Below are positions 33,082-41,705 of a DNA stretch of 64,000 nucleotides, piece by piece. A model generated the notes under the pieces. It saw only the letters and a program-made list of their open reading frames with translations. It did no database searches and was not told where the DNA came from. Source of the DNA: Brevundimonas sp. Root1279 (GTDB lineage Bacteria > Pseudomonadota > Alphaproteobacteria > Caulobacterales > Caulobacteraceae); the NCBI RefSeq assembly GCF_001425945.1, contig NZ_LMEB01000006.1, positions 310,001 through 374,000 on the forward strand, in the 5' to 3' direction. The translations under genes were made by a program, and so were the position numbers. How positions within the stretch are numbered: the first letter of the stretch is position 1; the number at the start of each line of letters is the position of its first letter.

Positions 33082-34215
33082 ATGACCGACACCGTCGCCC
33101 CCGTTCCTCCCGCAGATCCGGCCCCCGCCGGACCGCCCGCGCCCCAGCCCGCGCCGACCCCGACCCCGGCCGGGCCGCCGCGCAAGCGAGTGCTGTTCAG
33201 CGTCGTGCTGGCGCTGGCGGCCATCATCGGCGTGGTGCTGGTGCTGTGGGCCTGGCGCCTGCCGCCCTTCGCCTCGGGCGTGCAGCACACGGACAACGCC
33301 TATGTCCGCGGTCAGGTGACGGTGATCGCCCCGCAGGTGACCGGCTATGTCACCTCGGTCGAGGTGCAGGACTTCCAGACCGTGAAGCAGGGCCAGCTGC
33401 TGGCCACGATCGACGACCGCATCTACCGCCAGAAGCTGGAGCAGGCCCGGGCGCAACTGCACGCCGCCCAGGCCGCCCTGGCCAATTCGGCCCAGAGCCA
33501 GACCTCGGCCCGCGGCTCGGTGGCCCAGACCGAGGCCTCGATCGCCGCCGCCCGCGCGGCCGTGGCCAAGGCCCAGGCCGACCACGAGCGCGCCCGCACC
33601 CTGTTCGAGGGCGGCTGGGTGGCCCAGGCCCAGGTCGACGTCACCCGCAACGCCCTGCAGGCCGCCCAGGCCCAGCTGGCCGCCGCACGCGCCGCCGAGG
33701 GCATCGCCGAGACCGGCGTGACCAGCGCCGTGGTCAGCCGCGGCTCGCTGGAGGCGGCTGTCGAGAACGCCCGCGCCCTGGTTCATCTGGCCGAGATCGA
33801 CCTGGCCAACACCCGCATCGTCGCGCCCCGCGACGGTCGTCTGGGCGAGGTCAGCGTACGCGAGGGTCAGCAGGTCGCCGTCGGCGCCCAGCTGATGGCC
33901 CTGGTCCCCGACCGCATCTGGGTGACGGCCAACTTCAAGGAGAACCAGCTCAAGGACATCCGCGTCGGCCAGAAGGCCGAGCTGTCGGTCGACGCCTTGG
34001 GCGGGCAGGTGCTGACCGGAACGGTCGAGCAGATCGCCCCGGCGACGGGCTCCGAGTTCAGCGTCATCCGCCCCGACAACGCCACCGGCAACTTCACCAA
34101 GGTCGCACAGCGCGTGCCCGTGCGGATCGCGCTCGATCCCGGCCAGGAGGGACTGGACCGGTTGCGGCCGGGGCTGTCGGTGGTGGCGCGGGTGGATACC
34201 CGGGAGAGGGGTTAG
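33082..34215 (+). CDS. HlyD/EmrA-family efflux adaptor
   Basis: This 377-aa adaptor has a Pro/Ala-rich cytoplasmic N-terminus (1-33), a transmembrane anchor (about 35-58), a lipoyl half-motif (NAYVRGQVTVIAPQVTGYV), a long coiled-coil hairpin (about 110-235), the second lipoyl half (IVAPRDGRLGEVSVREGQQV) and a beta-barrel domain. It pairs with the DHA2 permease 34 nt upstream. The stop codon falls at the start of a CTAG-rich inverted repeat. Confidence 0.9.
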   Translation: MTDTVAPVPPADPAPAGPPAPQPAPTPTPAGPPRKRVLFSVVLALAAIIGVVLVLWAWRLPPFASGVQHTDNAYVRGQVTVIAPQVTGYVTSVEVQDFQTVKQGQLLATIDDRIYRQKLEQARAQLHAAQAALANSAQSQTSARGSVAQTEASIAAARAAVAKAQADHERARTLFEGGWVAQAQVDVTRNALQAAQAQLAAARAAEGIAETGVTSAVVSRGSLEAAVENARALVHLAEIDLANTRIVAPRDGRLGEVSVREGQQVAVGAQLMALVPDRIWVTANFKENQLKDIRVGQKAELSVDALGGQVLTGTVEQIAPATGSEFSVIRPDNATGNFTKVAQRVPVRIALDPGQEGLDRLRPGLSVVARVDTRERG

Positions 34216-34304
34216 GTTCTAGGGGCTAGGTTCTAGGGAAGGATGGTCCGAGGGCAGCGCGCAACTGCCGTCTTCCCTAGAACCTAAAACCTAGCCCCTA
34301 GCAC
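34211..34304. repeat. CTAG-rich inverted repeat after the efflux operon
   Basis: The left arm (34211-34240) is built from GGTTCTAGGGGCTAGG-type units, and the right arm (34272-34303) carries TTCCCTAGAACCT followed by CCTAGCCCCTAG. The arms pair imperfectly with a slip of a few bases. It separates convergent genes and could act as a bidirectional 3' end. It resembles the 7.4-8.3 kb repeats in being CTAG-dense but has a different unit. Confidence 0.65.
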
Positions 34305-34310
34305 CTCCCG

Positions 34311-35816
34311 TCAGACGTCGAACTTCACCCCCTGCGCAAGCGGCAGGTTGCGGCTGAAATTCACCGTCTGGGTCTGGCGGCGCATATAGGCCTTCCAGGC
34401 GTCGGAGCCGGATTCGCGGCCGCCGCCGGTGTCCTTTTCGCCGCCGAAGGCCCCGCCGATCTCGGCGCCCGAAGGGCCGATATTGACGTTGGCGATGCCG
34501 CAGTCCGAGCCCCAGGCCGAGAGGAAGGCTTCCGCCTCGCGGACGCTGTCGGTGAAGACGCAGGACGACAGGCCCTGCGGCACGGCGTTCTGGACGGCCA
34601 CGGCCTCGTCGAAGTCGGACCAGGTCAGGACGTAGAGGATCGGTGCGAAGGTCTCGTGCTCGACCACCGCCGTCTGGGCCGGCATGCGCACGATGGCGGG
34701 GGTGACATAGACGCCGTCGCGTTCGACGCGGGTCCCGCCGACGACGATCTCGCCGCCCTGCTCTGCCGCCTGTTTCAGGGCGGCCTCGAATCCTTGGGCG
34801 CTGGCCTCGTCGATCAGCGGGCCGACCAGGGTGCCGCTCTCGCGCGGGTCGCCGATCGGCAGGGTGGCGTAGGCCTTCTGCAGGCGGGCGATCAGGGCGT
34901 CCGCCACGCTCTCATGGACCAGCAGGCGGCGCAGGGTGGTGCAGCGTTGGCCGCAGGTGCCGACCGCCGAGAAGGCGATGGCGCGCACGGCCATTTCCAG
35001 GTCCGCGGAGGGGGTGACGATCATGGCGTTGTTGCCGCCCAGCTCGAGCAGCGAGCGGCCGAGGCGGGCGGCGACGGTCTGGGCCACGGCCTTGCCCATG
35101 CGGGTCGAGCCGGTGGCCGAGACCAGCGGGATGCGGGCGTCAGCGGCCAGGGCCTCGCCGACGTCGCGACCGCCGATGACCACCTGCGACAGGCCGGCCG
35201 GGGCCTCCTCGCCGAAGCGGGCTAGGGCGCGCTCGAACACGGCCTGGGTGGCCAGGGCGGTCAGCGGGGTCTTCTCCGACGGCTTCCAGATCACCGGATC
35301 GCCGCAGACCAGGGCCAGACAGGCGTTCCAGGCCCAGACCGCGACCGGGAAGTTGAACGCCGAAATGACCAGCACCGGACCCAACGGCTGCCACGTCTCG
35401 CGCATGTGATGCCCCGGCCGCTCCGAGGCCAGCGTCAGTCCATACAGCTGGCGCGACAGGCCGACCGCGAAATCACAGATATCGATCATCTCCTGGACCT
35501 CGCCGAGGCCCTCCGAGACGATCTTGCCGGCTTCGAGGGTGACCACGCGGGCCAGGTCGTCCTTGGACGCGCGCAGCTCCTCGCCGAACAGGCGGACCAG
35601 CTCGCCGCGACGCGGGGCCGGGAGGCGCTTCCAGGCGTGGAAGGCCTCGACCGAGCGGGCGGCGACGGCGTCCAGCTCGGCGGCGGCCGTCTCGCGCACC
35701 GCAGCGCCGGCGGAGCCGTCGATCGGCGAGCGGGTGGCGAGACCCTTGTCCGCGAAGGCGGCGTCGGTCACGCCGAGGCGGGCGAGAATGTCACGGGTTT
35801 CGGCGGCGGCGGTCAT
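34311..35816 (-). CDS. amaB: Aldehyde dehydrogenase, ALDH7 type (piperideine-6-carboxylate dehydrogenase-like)
   Basis: This 501-aa NAD-dependent enzyme matches the antiquitin/AmaB group, which oxidises alpha-aminoadipate semialdehyde in lysine breakdown. Visible are the catalytic Cys292 (CGQRCTTLRR), general base Glu258 (LELGGNN), the ISAFNFPVAVWAWN nucleotide-binding stretch and the C-terminal GGAFGGEKDTGGGRESGSDAWKAYMRRQT typical of ALDH7. I chose the ATG at 35816 over 35864. No lysine-catabolic neighbour is present, so the pathway assignment is from family only. Confidence 0.82.
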   Translation of the reverse strand: MTAAAETRDILARLGVTDAAFADKGLATRSPIDGSAGAAVRETAAAELDAVAARSVEAFHAWKRLPAPRRGELVRLFGEELRASKDDLARVVTLEAGKIVSEGLGEVQEMIDICDFAVGLSRQLYGLTLASERPGHHMRETWQPLGPVLVISAFNFPVAVWAWNACLALVCGDPVIWKPSEKTPLTALATQAVFERALARFGEEAPAGLSQVVIGGRDVGEALAADARIPLVSATGSTRMGKAVAQTVAARLGRSLLELGGNNAMIVTPSADLEMAVRAIAFSAVGTCGQRCTTLRRLLVHESVADALIARLQKAYATLPIGDPRESGTLVGPLIDEASAQGFEAALKQAAEQGGEIVVGGTRVERDGVYVTPAIVRMPAQTAVVEHETFAPILYVLTWSDFDEAVAVQNAVPQGLSSCVFTDSVREAEAFLSAWGSDCGIANVNIGPSGAEIGGAFGGEKDTGGGRESGSDAWKAYMRRQTQTVNFSRNLPLAQGVKFDV

Positions 35817-35860
35817 GGTCGGGCTCCGGGCAGGTCCGCCGCGACTTACCGGGGCCGAGC

Positions 35861-35895
35861 GCAAAGAGAAAGGCCGCCGCGTCGCCGCGACGGCC
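35861..35895 (-). terminator. Rho-independent terminator of the Gly/Tyr-rich protein gene
   Basis: On the minus strand GGCCGTCGCG (35895-35886), a GCGA tetraloop and CGCGGCGGCC (35881-35872) form a 10-bp stem with one G-U pair, followed by TTTCTCTTTGC. It lies directly after the stop of the gene at 35907. Confidence 0.75.
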
Positions 35896-35906
35896 CTTCC
35901 GTCAGG

Positions 35907-36338
35907 TCACCAGCGCGACCAGGGGTCGCTGCGCAGGCTGTACTCGATCCGGTCAAGCCGGGCGTCCAGGTCGCGGGCCTCGCGGGACGACAGGCCGTTT
36001 CGGGCGTAGCGCCATTCGAGGTTGCGATACTGGTTCATGGCCGCCGACAGGTTACGCGCCTCGCCACGGCTCAGGCGGCCGCTGTAGGCCAGCCGCTCGA
36101 TGTGGTTGTTCAGCGCAGCGGCGCGGTACTGCAGGTCGCGGCCATAGGCGTTGCTGTAGCCGCGGTCGTAGCCGTAGCCGTTACCGTAGCCATAGCCGTT
36201 ACCGTAGCCATAGCCCTGCTGATAGCCCGCCGAGCCGATGCTGATGCTGAAGCTCTGGGCTAGGGCGGGCGTCGTCGCCGCAAGGGCCGCGGTCGCGACC
36301 AGGGCGGGAAGCATCGCCTTGCGAAGGGCGGTCTTCAT
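35907..36338 (-). CDS. Exported small protein with Gly/Tyr repeat and C-terminal helical domain
   Basis: This 143-aa protein has a signal peptide (1-28, ending ALAQ). A low-complexity stretch of GYGYGN repeats (about 38-67) is followed by a helical Arg-rich C-terminal domain (about 72-143): ERLAYSGRLSRGEARNL, then RYARNGLSSREARDLDARLDRIEYSLR. That domain is shared with the protein encoded at 57592. Two copies of an RLSxxEA-type motif suggest an internal duplication of a helix-hairpin. It is probably periplasmic with unknown function. A strong terminator follows. Confidence 0.75.
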   Translation of the reverse strand: MKTALRKAMLPALVATAALAATTPALAQSFSISIGSAGYQQGYGYGNGYGYGNGYGYDRGYSNAYGRDLQYRAAALNNHIERLAYSGRLSRGEARNLSAAMNQYRNLEWRYARNGLSSREARDLDARLDRIEYSLRSDPWSRW

Positions 36339-36447
36339 GGTTTCTCTCCTCGTTCGCGGCCACGAGATGGGCCGTTATCCGCAAGAGACCACGGTCGGGC
36401 TGACCCTCACCTGATGGGCTCGTTGTCTGAGCGTCAGGTTTATGGCC

Positions 36448-36472
36448 GGAACCCGCCCCCGGGCCGGGGGTT
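36448..36472 (+). promoter_or_regulatory. EcfG/SigT-like promoter of the CBS-domain gene
   Basis: GGAAC (36448-36452), a 16-nt spacer and GGTT (36469-36472) lie 32 nt before the ATG at 36505. It has the same form as the sites at 20101 and 24776. It is a candidate general-stress promoter. Confidence 0.55.
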
Positions 36473-36504
36473 CTGGAAGCCGACAGTCAAGATGGAGAGT
36501 CCCG

Positions 36505-36915
36505 ATGAAGGTACGTGACGTGATGAGCAAGGACGTGCAGGTGGCGCGCCCCGGGGACAGCCTGCAGGAGGTCGCCGGACGGATGGCGACCGGCGATTTC
36601 GGCTTCATGCCGGTCGCCGACGGGGACAAGCTGATCGGCACGATCACTGACCGGGACATCGCCGTGCGCGCGGTCGCCGGCGGCGCTTCGCCGACCTCCC
36701 CGGTGATCGAATACATCACCCGGGACGCCCACACCGCCCACGCCGACGACGATCTGAAGACCGTCCTGGACGCCATGGGCACCCGCCAGATCCGCCGCCT
36801 TCCGGTGCTGGACAAGCACGACCGCCTGGTCGGCGTCGTGTCGCTCGGCGACCTCTCGACCCGGGTCAAGGAGCGCTATGCCGGTGAAGCGCTGGAGGAC
36901 ATCTCGCGCAGCTGA
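36505..36915 (+). CDS. CBS-domain pair protein
   Basis: This 136-aa protein consists of two CBS motifs: MKVRDVMSKDVQVARPGDSLQEVAGRM with GFMPVADGDKLIGTITDRDIAVR (residues 1-57), and a second with TRQIRRLPVLDKHDRLVGVVSLGDLS (about 91-118). Free-standing CBS pairs bind adenine nucleotides and act as energy or stress sensors. It is cytoplasmic. The EcfG-like promoter suggests general-stress expression. No partner enzyme is adjacent. Confidence 0.9.
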   Translation: MKVRDVMSKDVQVARPGDSLQEVAGRMATGDFGFMPVADGDKLIGTITDRDIAVRAVAGGASPTSPVIEYITRDAHTAHADDDLKTVLDAMGTRQIRRLPVLDKHDRLVGVVSLGDLSTRVKERYAGEALEDISRS

Positions 36916-37016
36916 CGCCCGCCCGGCCGGGGTACGGTTAAGCGCCGTTCACCCTATCGCCAAACCGAGCGTTCACACGCGCCCGCCATCCTGCCCGTCC
37001 GAGACGGGAGAAGCTG

Positions 37017-37592
37017 ATGGCGCGCGCGCAATTCCAGAAGGGCCAAAAGGTCTGGGTCGAGTGCGTGGGCGCATGGGCCCAGATCGAAAAGGTCCAGCCC
37101 GTCTGGGCCAAGGGCTTCGAAGAGCCCGTGCGCGTCACCTACGACGTCGGCCTGGGCCGGGAATTCCTGGGCCACGAACTGCTGCTGCCGACCGAGGACC
37201 CGGCGGTCAACGCGGGCGACAGCTGGCGGCTGATGCGGGCGCGGAACAAGTGGCAATCAGCCGACGACTGCCCGCACCACCCGTTCCCGGGCACCTATCC
37301 GGTGGTGGTGACGGACAAGGCGGACTGGGGCGGCTGGCGCGTGCCGGGCGCGGAATACGACCGCGACCCGGACCAGATCGAATTCCAGGCCCGCCTGATC
37401 GCCTCGGCGCCCCGGCTGATGGCGCTGGCCCAGCGCATGGCGGCGGCGGTCGAGGACTCCCCGGAAGACGCGCCGCCGGAGATGCAGCTTCTGGCGCGCG
37501 ACGCCCGGGCCCTGCTGAAGGCCGTGACGGATGTGCTGGCCGCGCCGAACGAAGGCGGTCTTTCGGGACCGGCGGCCAGCCGCGCAGCCTGA
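37017..37592 (+). CDS. Conserved hypothetical protein
   Basis: This 191-aa cytoplasmic protein begins with a beta-rich, SH3/KOW-like segment (FQKGQKVWVECVGAWAQIEKVQPVW...VRVTYDVGLGREF). A Trp-rich middle follows (NKWQSADDCPHHPFPGTYPVVVTDKADWGGWRVPG), then a helical C-terminal third (about 120-175). GGGAGAAGCTG precedes the ATG. There is no signal peptide, membrane segment or catalytic motif I can recognise. It lies upstream of the pleC-like kinase with 112 nt between them. Function unknown. Confidence 0.7.
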   Translation: MARAQFQKGQKVWVECVGAWAQIEKVQPVWAKGFEEPVRVTYDVGLGREFLGHELLLPTEDPAVNAGDSWRLMRARNKWQSADDCPHHPFPGTYPVVVTDKADWGGWRVPGAEYDRDPDQIEFQARLIASAPRLMALAQRMAAAVEDSPEDAPPEMQLLARDARALLKAVTDVLAAPNEGGLSGPAASRAA

Positions 37593-37704
37593 CGCCCCGA
37601 TCCCCAGGGACCGAAAGCGACCGCTACGGCCAAGCAAGCCTCGACAGTAATCCGCGACGCAGCCTAGATTCGGCCAACGTCGTCGAATCGTCCGGGAGAG
37701 CGCC

Positions 37705-40116
37705 TTGCGGGGCAATGAGCGCCGCCTAACGTCGCAAGGACGGCGCGCGGGCGACCGGCGCAAGGGCGCGCCCGCGTGGGTGCGCATCGCCATCCTCGCG
37801 GTTACGCTCGCTCTTGCCGCCTACGTGCTGCTGTTCGCCCGTGAAGCGGCCCGCCCGGGCCAGGAGGCCGACGCCCTTCGCTCGGTCGCCGTCGACCGCG
37901 AAGCCCGGCTGCTGGCGCTGGAGCTGGAATCCCGCCTCGCCCCCGTCGAAGCCGCCGTCCGCGCCGCCGCCGGCGCGCCGGATCAGGCTGAAGCCCTGCG
38001 CCGCGCCCGCGCCGCCGCCCCGGGTCAAGCCTTCGCTGTGATCGACGCCGACGGCGGCGTTCTGGCCGCCAACGGCGCCCCGCCCCAGGCCTTCGCCCCC
38101 GCCCCCGGCAAGCCGCGTCTGGCCGCGGACGGCAGCGGCCTGTTGATCTTCGAACCGCTCGCCGACGGGACCCAGCTGGCCGGTCGCGCGCCGATGCCCC
38201 CTCTGCAGAGCCGCGACGGCATCGACCTGTGGGTGTTGTCGGGCCCCAGCACGGTGCTGGCCGGCGGTGCGGGCGCCGATCCGGCGGCGCTGTCGCTGGC
38301 GCGCGAACCCGCCGACGGTCGCGGCCAGGGCCAGACGCTGACCGCAAACGGGTCGGCCATCCAGCGCAGCACGGCGGCCGTCGGCGAGACCGGACTGATC
38401 GCCGCGGCCTCGATGCCGGTCAAGCGCGGGGCCGGGGCCCTGTTGGACGACGTCTGGGTGCTGTCGGCGCCGTTCGCCCTCTTCGTCCTGGTCGCTCTGC
38501 TGGTGCTGCTGATGCAGCGCCGCCAGCAGGGCATCAGCCGCGAATGGGCGGCGTCGGAACGGCGCTTCCGCGGGGCGGTCGAGGCGGCCAAATGCGGCGT
38601 CTGGGATTGGGACCTGGAAGCCGACCAGATCATGATCTCGGACTATATGGCCGACCTGATGGGCCTGCCCCGCACCGGATTGGTGACCTCCGAGGCCCTG
38701 ATGGAGCGGATCCACCCGCGCTACCGCCAGGCGGTGGCTCATGCGGTGCGGCAGGCCGAGACCTTCGGCGACTTCGAGGTCAGCTTCCCGGTGCCGGACG
38801 AAAACGGCCGGGCCCGCTGGATGGACGTGCGCGGCCAGGCTCGCGGCGAACGCGGGACGCAGGGCTACACCTCGATCGTCGGGGTGGCGCTGGACACGAC
38901 CGAAGCGCGGCGCGCCAAGGCCCAGGCTCAGGCCGCCGAGAGCCGCCTGCGTGACGGCATCGAGAGCGTCTCGGACGCCTTCGTCCTGTTCGACAAGCAC
39001 GGCCGCCTGATCCTGTCGAACCAGGCCTTCGAGGACGCCTTCAACTTCGCGCCGGGCCTGGTGCGCAAGGGAGCCATGAAGCAGGAGCTGAACCGCATCG
39101 CCGGCCTGGCCATCAAGTCCGAACAGCCGGCGCCGGGCGGTCGGGCGGGCGCGCGCGAGGTCGAGCTGCACGACGGTCGCTGGCTGCAGCTGGTCGAGCG
39201 CTTCACCTCAGACGGCGGCTCAGTGGTCTCGGCCGCCGACATCACGGCGATCAAGAATAAAGAGGCCGAACGCCAGCGCGCCACCGAACGACTGCACCTG
39301 ACGATCACCGAGCTGGAGAAGCGCGAGGAGCAGCTGTCGCAGTTGGCCCGGAAGTACGAGATCGCCATGATCCGGGCCGAGGCGGCGAACCAGGCCAAGT
39401 CCGAGTTCCTGGCCAATATGAGCCATGAGCTGCGCACCCCGCTGAACGCCATCAACGGCTTCTCGGAGATCATGCAGGGCGAGATGTTCGGCCCGCTGGG
39501 GGATCAGCGCTACAAGGGCTATGCCGGCGACATCCTCAAGTCCGGACAGCATCTGCTCAGCCTGATCAACGACATCCTGGACATGGCCAAGATTGAGGCC
39601 GGCAAGGCGACGCTGCACTACGAGCCGGTCTCGGTGAAGGAGGTCGTCGAGGACGCCGCCCGCCTGATGCGCGGCCGGGTCGAGGAAGCGGGCCTGCGTC
39701 TCCTGGTCGACGCGCCCGAGCTGCCGCCGATCGAGGCCGACCATCGCGGCCTGAAGCAGGTGGTGCTGAACCTGCTGTCGAATGCAGTGAAGTTCACGCC
39801 CGTGGGCGGCCAGATCGTGGTCTCGGTGTCGCGCCGGGACGGCGACCGGGTTCGCGTGGCGGTGACCGACACGGGCATCGGCATCGCCCATGAGGACCTG
39901 CCGCGTCTGGCCCGTCCGTTCGAGCAGGTCGAAGGCCAGCATTCCAAGACCACCCAGGGCACCGGCCTGGGCCTGGCCCTGTCCAAGTCGCTGATCGAGC
40001 TGCACGGCGGCGCCCTGGACATCCAGAGCGAGCCGGGACGGGGCACCACCGTCAGCTTCGACGTGCCGGTCCGCCGCCCGGCGGAGACGACCGCGACGGC
40101 CGCACGCGCGGCCTGA
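37705..40116 (+). CDS. pleC: PleC-like PAS-domain sensor histidine kinase
   Basis: This 803-aa inner-membrane kinase has helices at about 26-45 and 248-270 flanking a periplasmic domain, then two PAS-like domains (about 280-400 and 412-520), a coiled coil, HisKA with His574 (MSHELRTPLNAINGFSEIM) and HATPase_c (NLLSNAVKF, DTGIGI, GTGLGLAL). The dimerisation region FGPLGDQRYKGYAGDILKSGQHLLSLINDILDMAKIEAGK matches the PleC/DivJ group, and the double-transmembrane plus PAS layout fits PleC, the DivK/PleD phosphatase-kinase of Caulobacterales development. The start is TTG 37705 after GGGAGA. No receiver gene is adjacent, as expected. Confidence 0.72.
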   Translation: MRGNERRLTSQGRRAGDRRKGAPAWVRIAILAVTLALAAYVLLFAREAARPGQEADALRSVAVDREARLLALELESRLAPVEAAVRAAAGAPDQAEALRRARAAAPGQAFAVIDADGGVLAANGAPPQAFAPAPGKPRLAADGSGLLIFEPLADGTQLAGRAPMPPLQSRDGIDLWVLSGPSTVLAGGAGADPAALSLAREPADGRGQGQTLTANGSAIQRSTAAVGETGLIAAASMPVKRGAGALLDDVWVLSAPFALFVLVALLVLLMQRRQQGISREWAASERRFRGAVEAAKCGVWDWDLEADQIMISDYMADLMGLPRTGLVTSEALMERIHPRYRQAVAHAVRQAETFGDFEVSFPVPDENGRARWMDVRGQARGERGTQGYTSIVGVALDTTEARRAKAQAQAAESRLRDGIESVSDAFVLFDKHGRLILSNQAFEDAFNFAPGLVRKGAMKQELNRIAGLAIKSEQPAPGGRAGAREVELHDGRWLQLVERFTSDGGSVVSAADITAIKNKEAERQRATERLHLTITELEKREEQLSQLARKYEIAMIRAEAANQAKSEFLANMSHELRTPLNAINGFSEIMQGEMFGPLGDQRYKGYAGDILKSGQHLLSLINDILDMAKIEAGKATLHYEPVSVKEVVEDAARLMRGRVEEAGLRLLVDAPELPPIEADHRGLKQVVLNLLSNAVKFTPVGGQIVVSVSRRDGDRVRVAVTDTGIGIAHEDLPRLARPFEQVEGQHSKTTQGTGLGLALSKSLIELHGGALDIQSEPGRGTTVSFDVPVRRPAETTATAARAA

Positions 40117-40146
40117 TCCGGCTCAGACGGTCAGACAGTCGGAAGA

Positions 40147-40659
40147 TCAGGGGCGCGGCTGCGGCGGCGCTTCCGGACGCGGCGCCCGGGGTTCGCCGGC
40201 GGCGGCAGTGCGGCCGCGACGGGTCAGGATCACGGCCAGCGCCTTGCGGTCATCCGCCTCCAACGTGCCGAGCAGGGCCACGGCGTCGGTCTCCATCCGG
40301 GTCCGACCGCGCATTTCCGCGGCGGTGGATTCGTCCAGCAGGGTGCGGATGCGCACCGGGTCCAAAGGACCGGTCTCGGCGAGGCTGACAGCCTCGCGGC
40401 GCTTCTGGCGGGCTTCATCGAAGTCCGGCTTGGCGGCCAGCGCCGAGGCCCGGATCGAAGTGCGGACGCGCTGGCGCACCTCCGGATCGACGTGACTGAC
40501 CAGCGTCATCATCGAGGCGTCACGGGGTGCCCCGCGCTGGTCCTCGACCCGTTGCTCGACTCGATCCCGGCCGATCAGAAGGGTGGCGCCGGCGGCGACG
40601 GCGAACAGGTTCAGGGCCACCGAGGCGGCCAGGGCGATCTTCAGCGCGCGCGGGCTCAA
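40147..40659 (-). CDS. Membrane-anchored Metal_resist/CnrX-like periplasmic protein
   Basis: This 170-aa protein starts at TTG 40659, overlapping the anti-sigma stop (TTGA). It has one N-terminal membrane anchor (about 5-28) and a helical periplasmic domain (PEVRQRVRTSIRAS, ARQKRREAVSLAETGPLDPVRIRTLLDES) of the Spy/CpxP/CnrX heavy-metal-sensor type, ending in a Pro/Arg-rich tail. CnrX-like proteins sense metals in sigma/anti-sigma circuits; here His and Cys are scarce, so the ligand may not be a metal. It is the last gene of a four-gene operon. Confidence 0.72.
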   Translation of the reverse strand: MSPRALKIALAASVALNLFAVAAGATLLIGRDRVEQRVEDQRGAPRDASMMTLVSHVDPEVRQRVRTSIRASALAAKPDFDEARQKRREAVSLAETGPLDPVRIRTLLDESTAAEMRGRTRMETDAVALLGTLEADDRKALAVILTRRGRTAAAGEPRAPRPEAPPQPRP

Positions 40660-41081
40660 CCCAGCACCTCCGTGTCGTCCATGCCCAGCAACGAAGCCTG
40701 ATAGAGCACCGCATCGGCCTGGACGTCGGCGGTCAGGTGTCCGGTCAGAACCACGCCCGCGACCACCCCTGCGGCCGCGGCCGCGGCCCAGCCGGCGCCG
40801 AAGGCGAGGCCGAGGCGGTTGGCCCACCGGCGACCGGCCCGCGGCGCTGCGCCGGCGGCGGCGATGACCCGGTCGCGCAGGGCGATGGAGACCTGGGGCG
40901 TCGGCGAGCGATGCAACAGGGCGTCCAGGTCGTCGGCCTCGGCCAGCGCCGGCCCTGCGACCTCGGGGTGGGCAGTTGCAAACGCCTCGGCCGAGGCGCG
41001 GTCGGTCTCCGGCCAGCGGCGCCGATCGGCTCCGTAGGCTTCGACCAGGGCGATGAAGCGTTCGGGCGTCATCTCGATCAT
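40656..41081 (-). CDS. Anti-sigma factor (membrane-spanning)
   Basis: This 141-aa protein has a cytoplasmic N-terminal helical domain (MIEMTPERFIALVEAYGADRRRWPE, about 1-90) and one transmembrane segment (about 95-120), then a short periplasmic tail. The ATG at 41081 overlaps the sigma-factor stop by 4 nt (ATGA), the usual coupling for a sigma and its inhibitor. No HxxxCxxC zinc motif is present. The role is assigned from position and topology. Confidence 0.75.
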   Translation of the reverse strand: MIEMTPERFIALVEAYGADRRRWPETDRASAEAFATAHPEVAGPALAEADDLDALLHRSPTPQVSIALRDRVIAAAGAAPRAGRRWANRLGLAFGAGWAAAAAAGVVAGVVLTGHLTADVQADAVLYQASLLGMDDTEVLG

Positions 41082-41701
41082 ACTCCCTCGGCGCCCGGCC
41101 GATGCTCGGCCAGCGCCAGTCTCAACGCCCGCCGTCCTCTGGACAGCAGGCTCTCCAGGGCCTCGACGCTGACGTCCATCAACGCGGCGGCCTCGATGTT
41201 GGATAGTTCCTGATAGTGACACAGCACGATGGCCTCGCGCTGGCGATCCGGCAAGGCGGCCAGGGCTCGATTGACCGCTGCGCCGGTGTCGGCGGCGAGC
41301 AGGCCGCGATCGGGTGCAGGGCCGTCGTCGGGCCGCTCGGGCACGGCGTCGGTCAGGGTCTCGCGTTTTCGACGCAGGCGGTCATAGCAAAGGTTCAGGC
41401 CCACGCGGTGCAGCCAGGTGTCGAACTTGGCCTTGCCCGGCGCCCAGCGCGGGGCCTGACGCCAGGCCCGGACCAGGGCTTCCTGGGCGACATCCTCGGC
41501 CTCGACCGAGTCCCCGAGCATGCGCTGGGCGAGCGCCAGCATGCGCGGCAGCTTGCGCGCGACCATGGCCTGAATGGCCGCGGGGTCGCCTTGACCCACG
41601 CGGCGCACCAGATCCTCGTCGGGGTCGGCGAAAGTCGCCATCCGGCCTCGTGCGAACGTTCCCTGGAGGCCGAGATGGTCGAGGACCGCGGCGCCCATCA
41701 T
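41078..41701 (-). CDS. ECF RNA polymerase sigma factor
   Basis: This 207-aa sigma factor has region 2 (DPAAIQAMVARKLPRMLALAQRMLGDSVEAEDVAQEALVRAWRQ) and region 4 with a helix-turn-helix (LSNIEAAALMDVSVEALESLLSRGRRAL). GGAG lies 8 nt before the ATG at 41701, just inside the 3' end of the upstream EF-hand gene; an alternative ATG at 41641 lacks such a site. It is followed by overlapping anti-sigma and CnrX-like genes, giving a CnrYXH-like signalling cassette with an EF-hand gene added. Confidence 0.87.
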   Translation of the reverse strand: MMGAAVLDHLGLQGTFARGRMATFADPDEDLVRRVGQGDPAAIQAMVARKLPRMLALAQRMLGDSVEAEDVAQEALVRAWRQAPRWAPGKAKFDTWLHRVGLNLCYDRLRRKRETLTDAVPERPDDGPAPDRGLLAADTGAAVNRALAALPDRQREAIVLCHYQELSNIEAAALMDVSVEALESLLSRGRRALRLALAEHRPGAEGV

Positions 41702-41705
41702 CTGC

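Noticed and set aside
36941..36960. GGTTAAGCGCCGTTCACC as a CtrA-type site before the 37017 gene
   Set aside because: Only one TTAA half-site is present; the second half reads TTCA.
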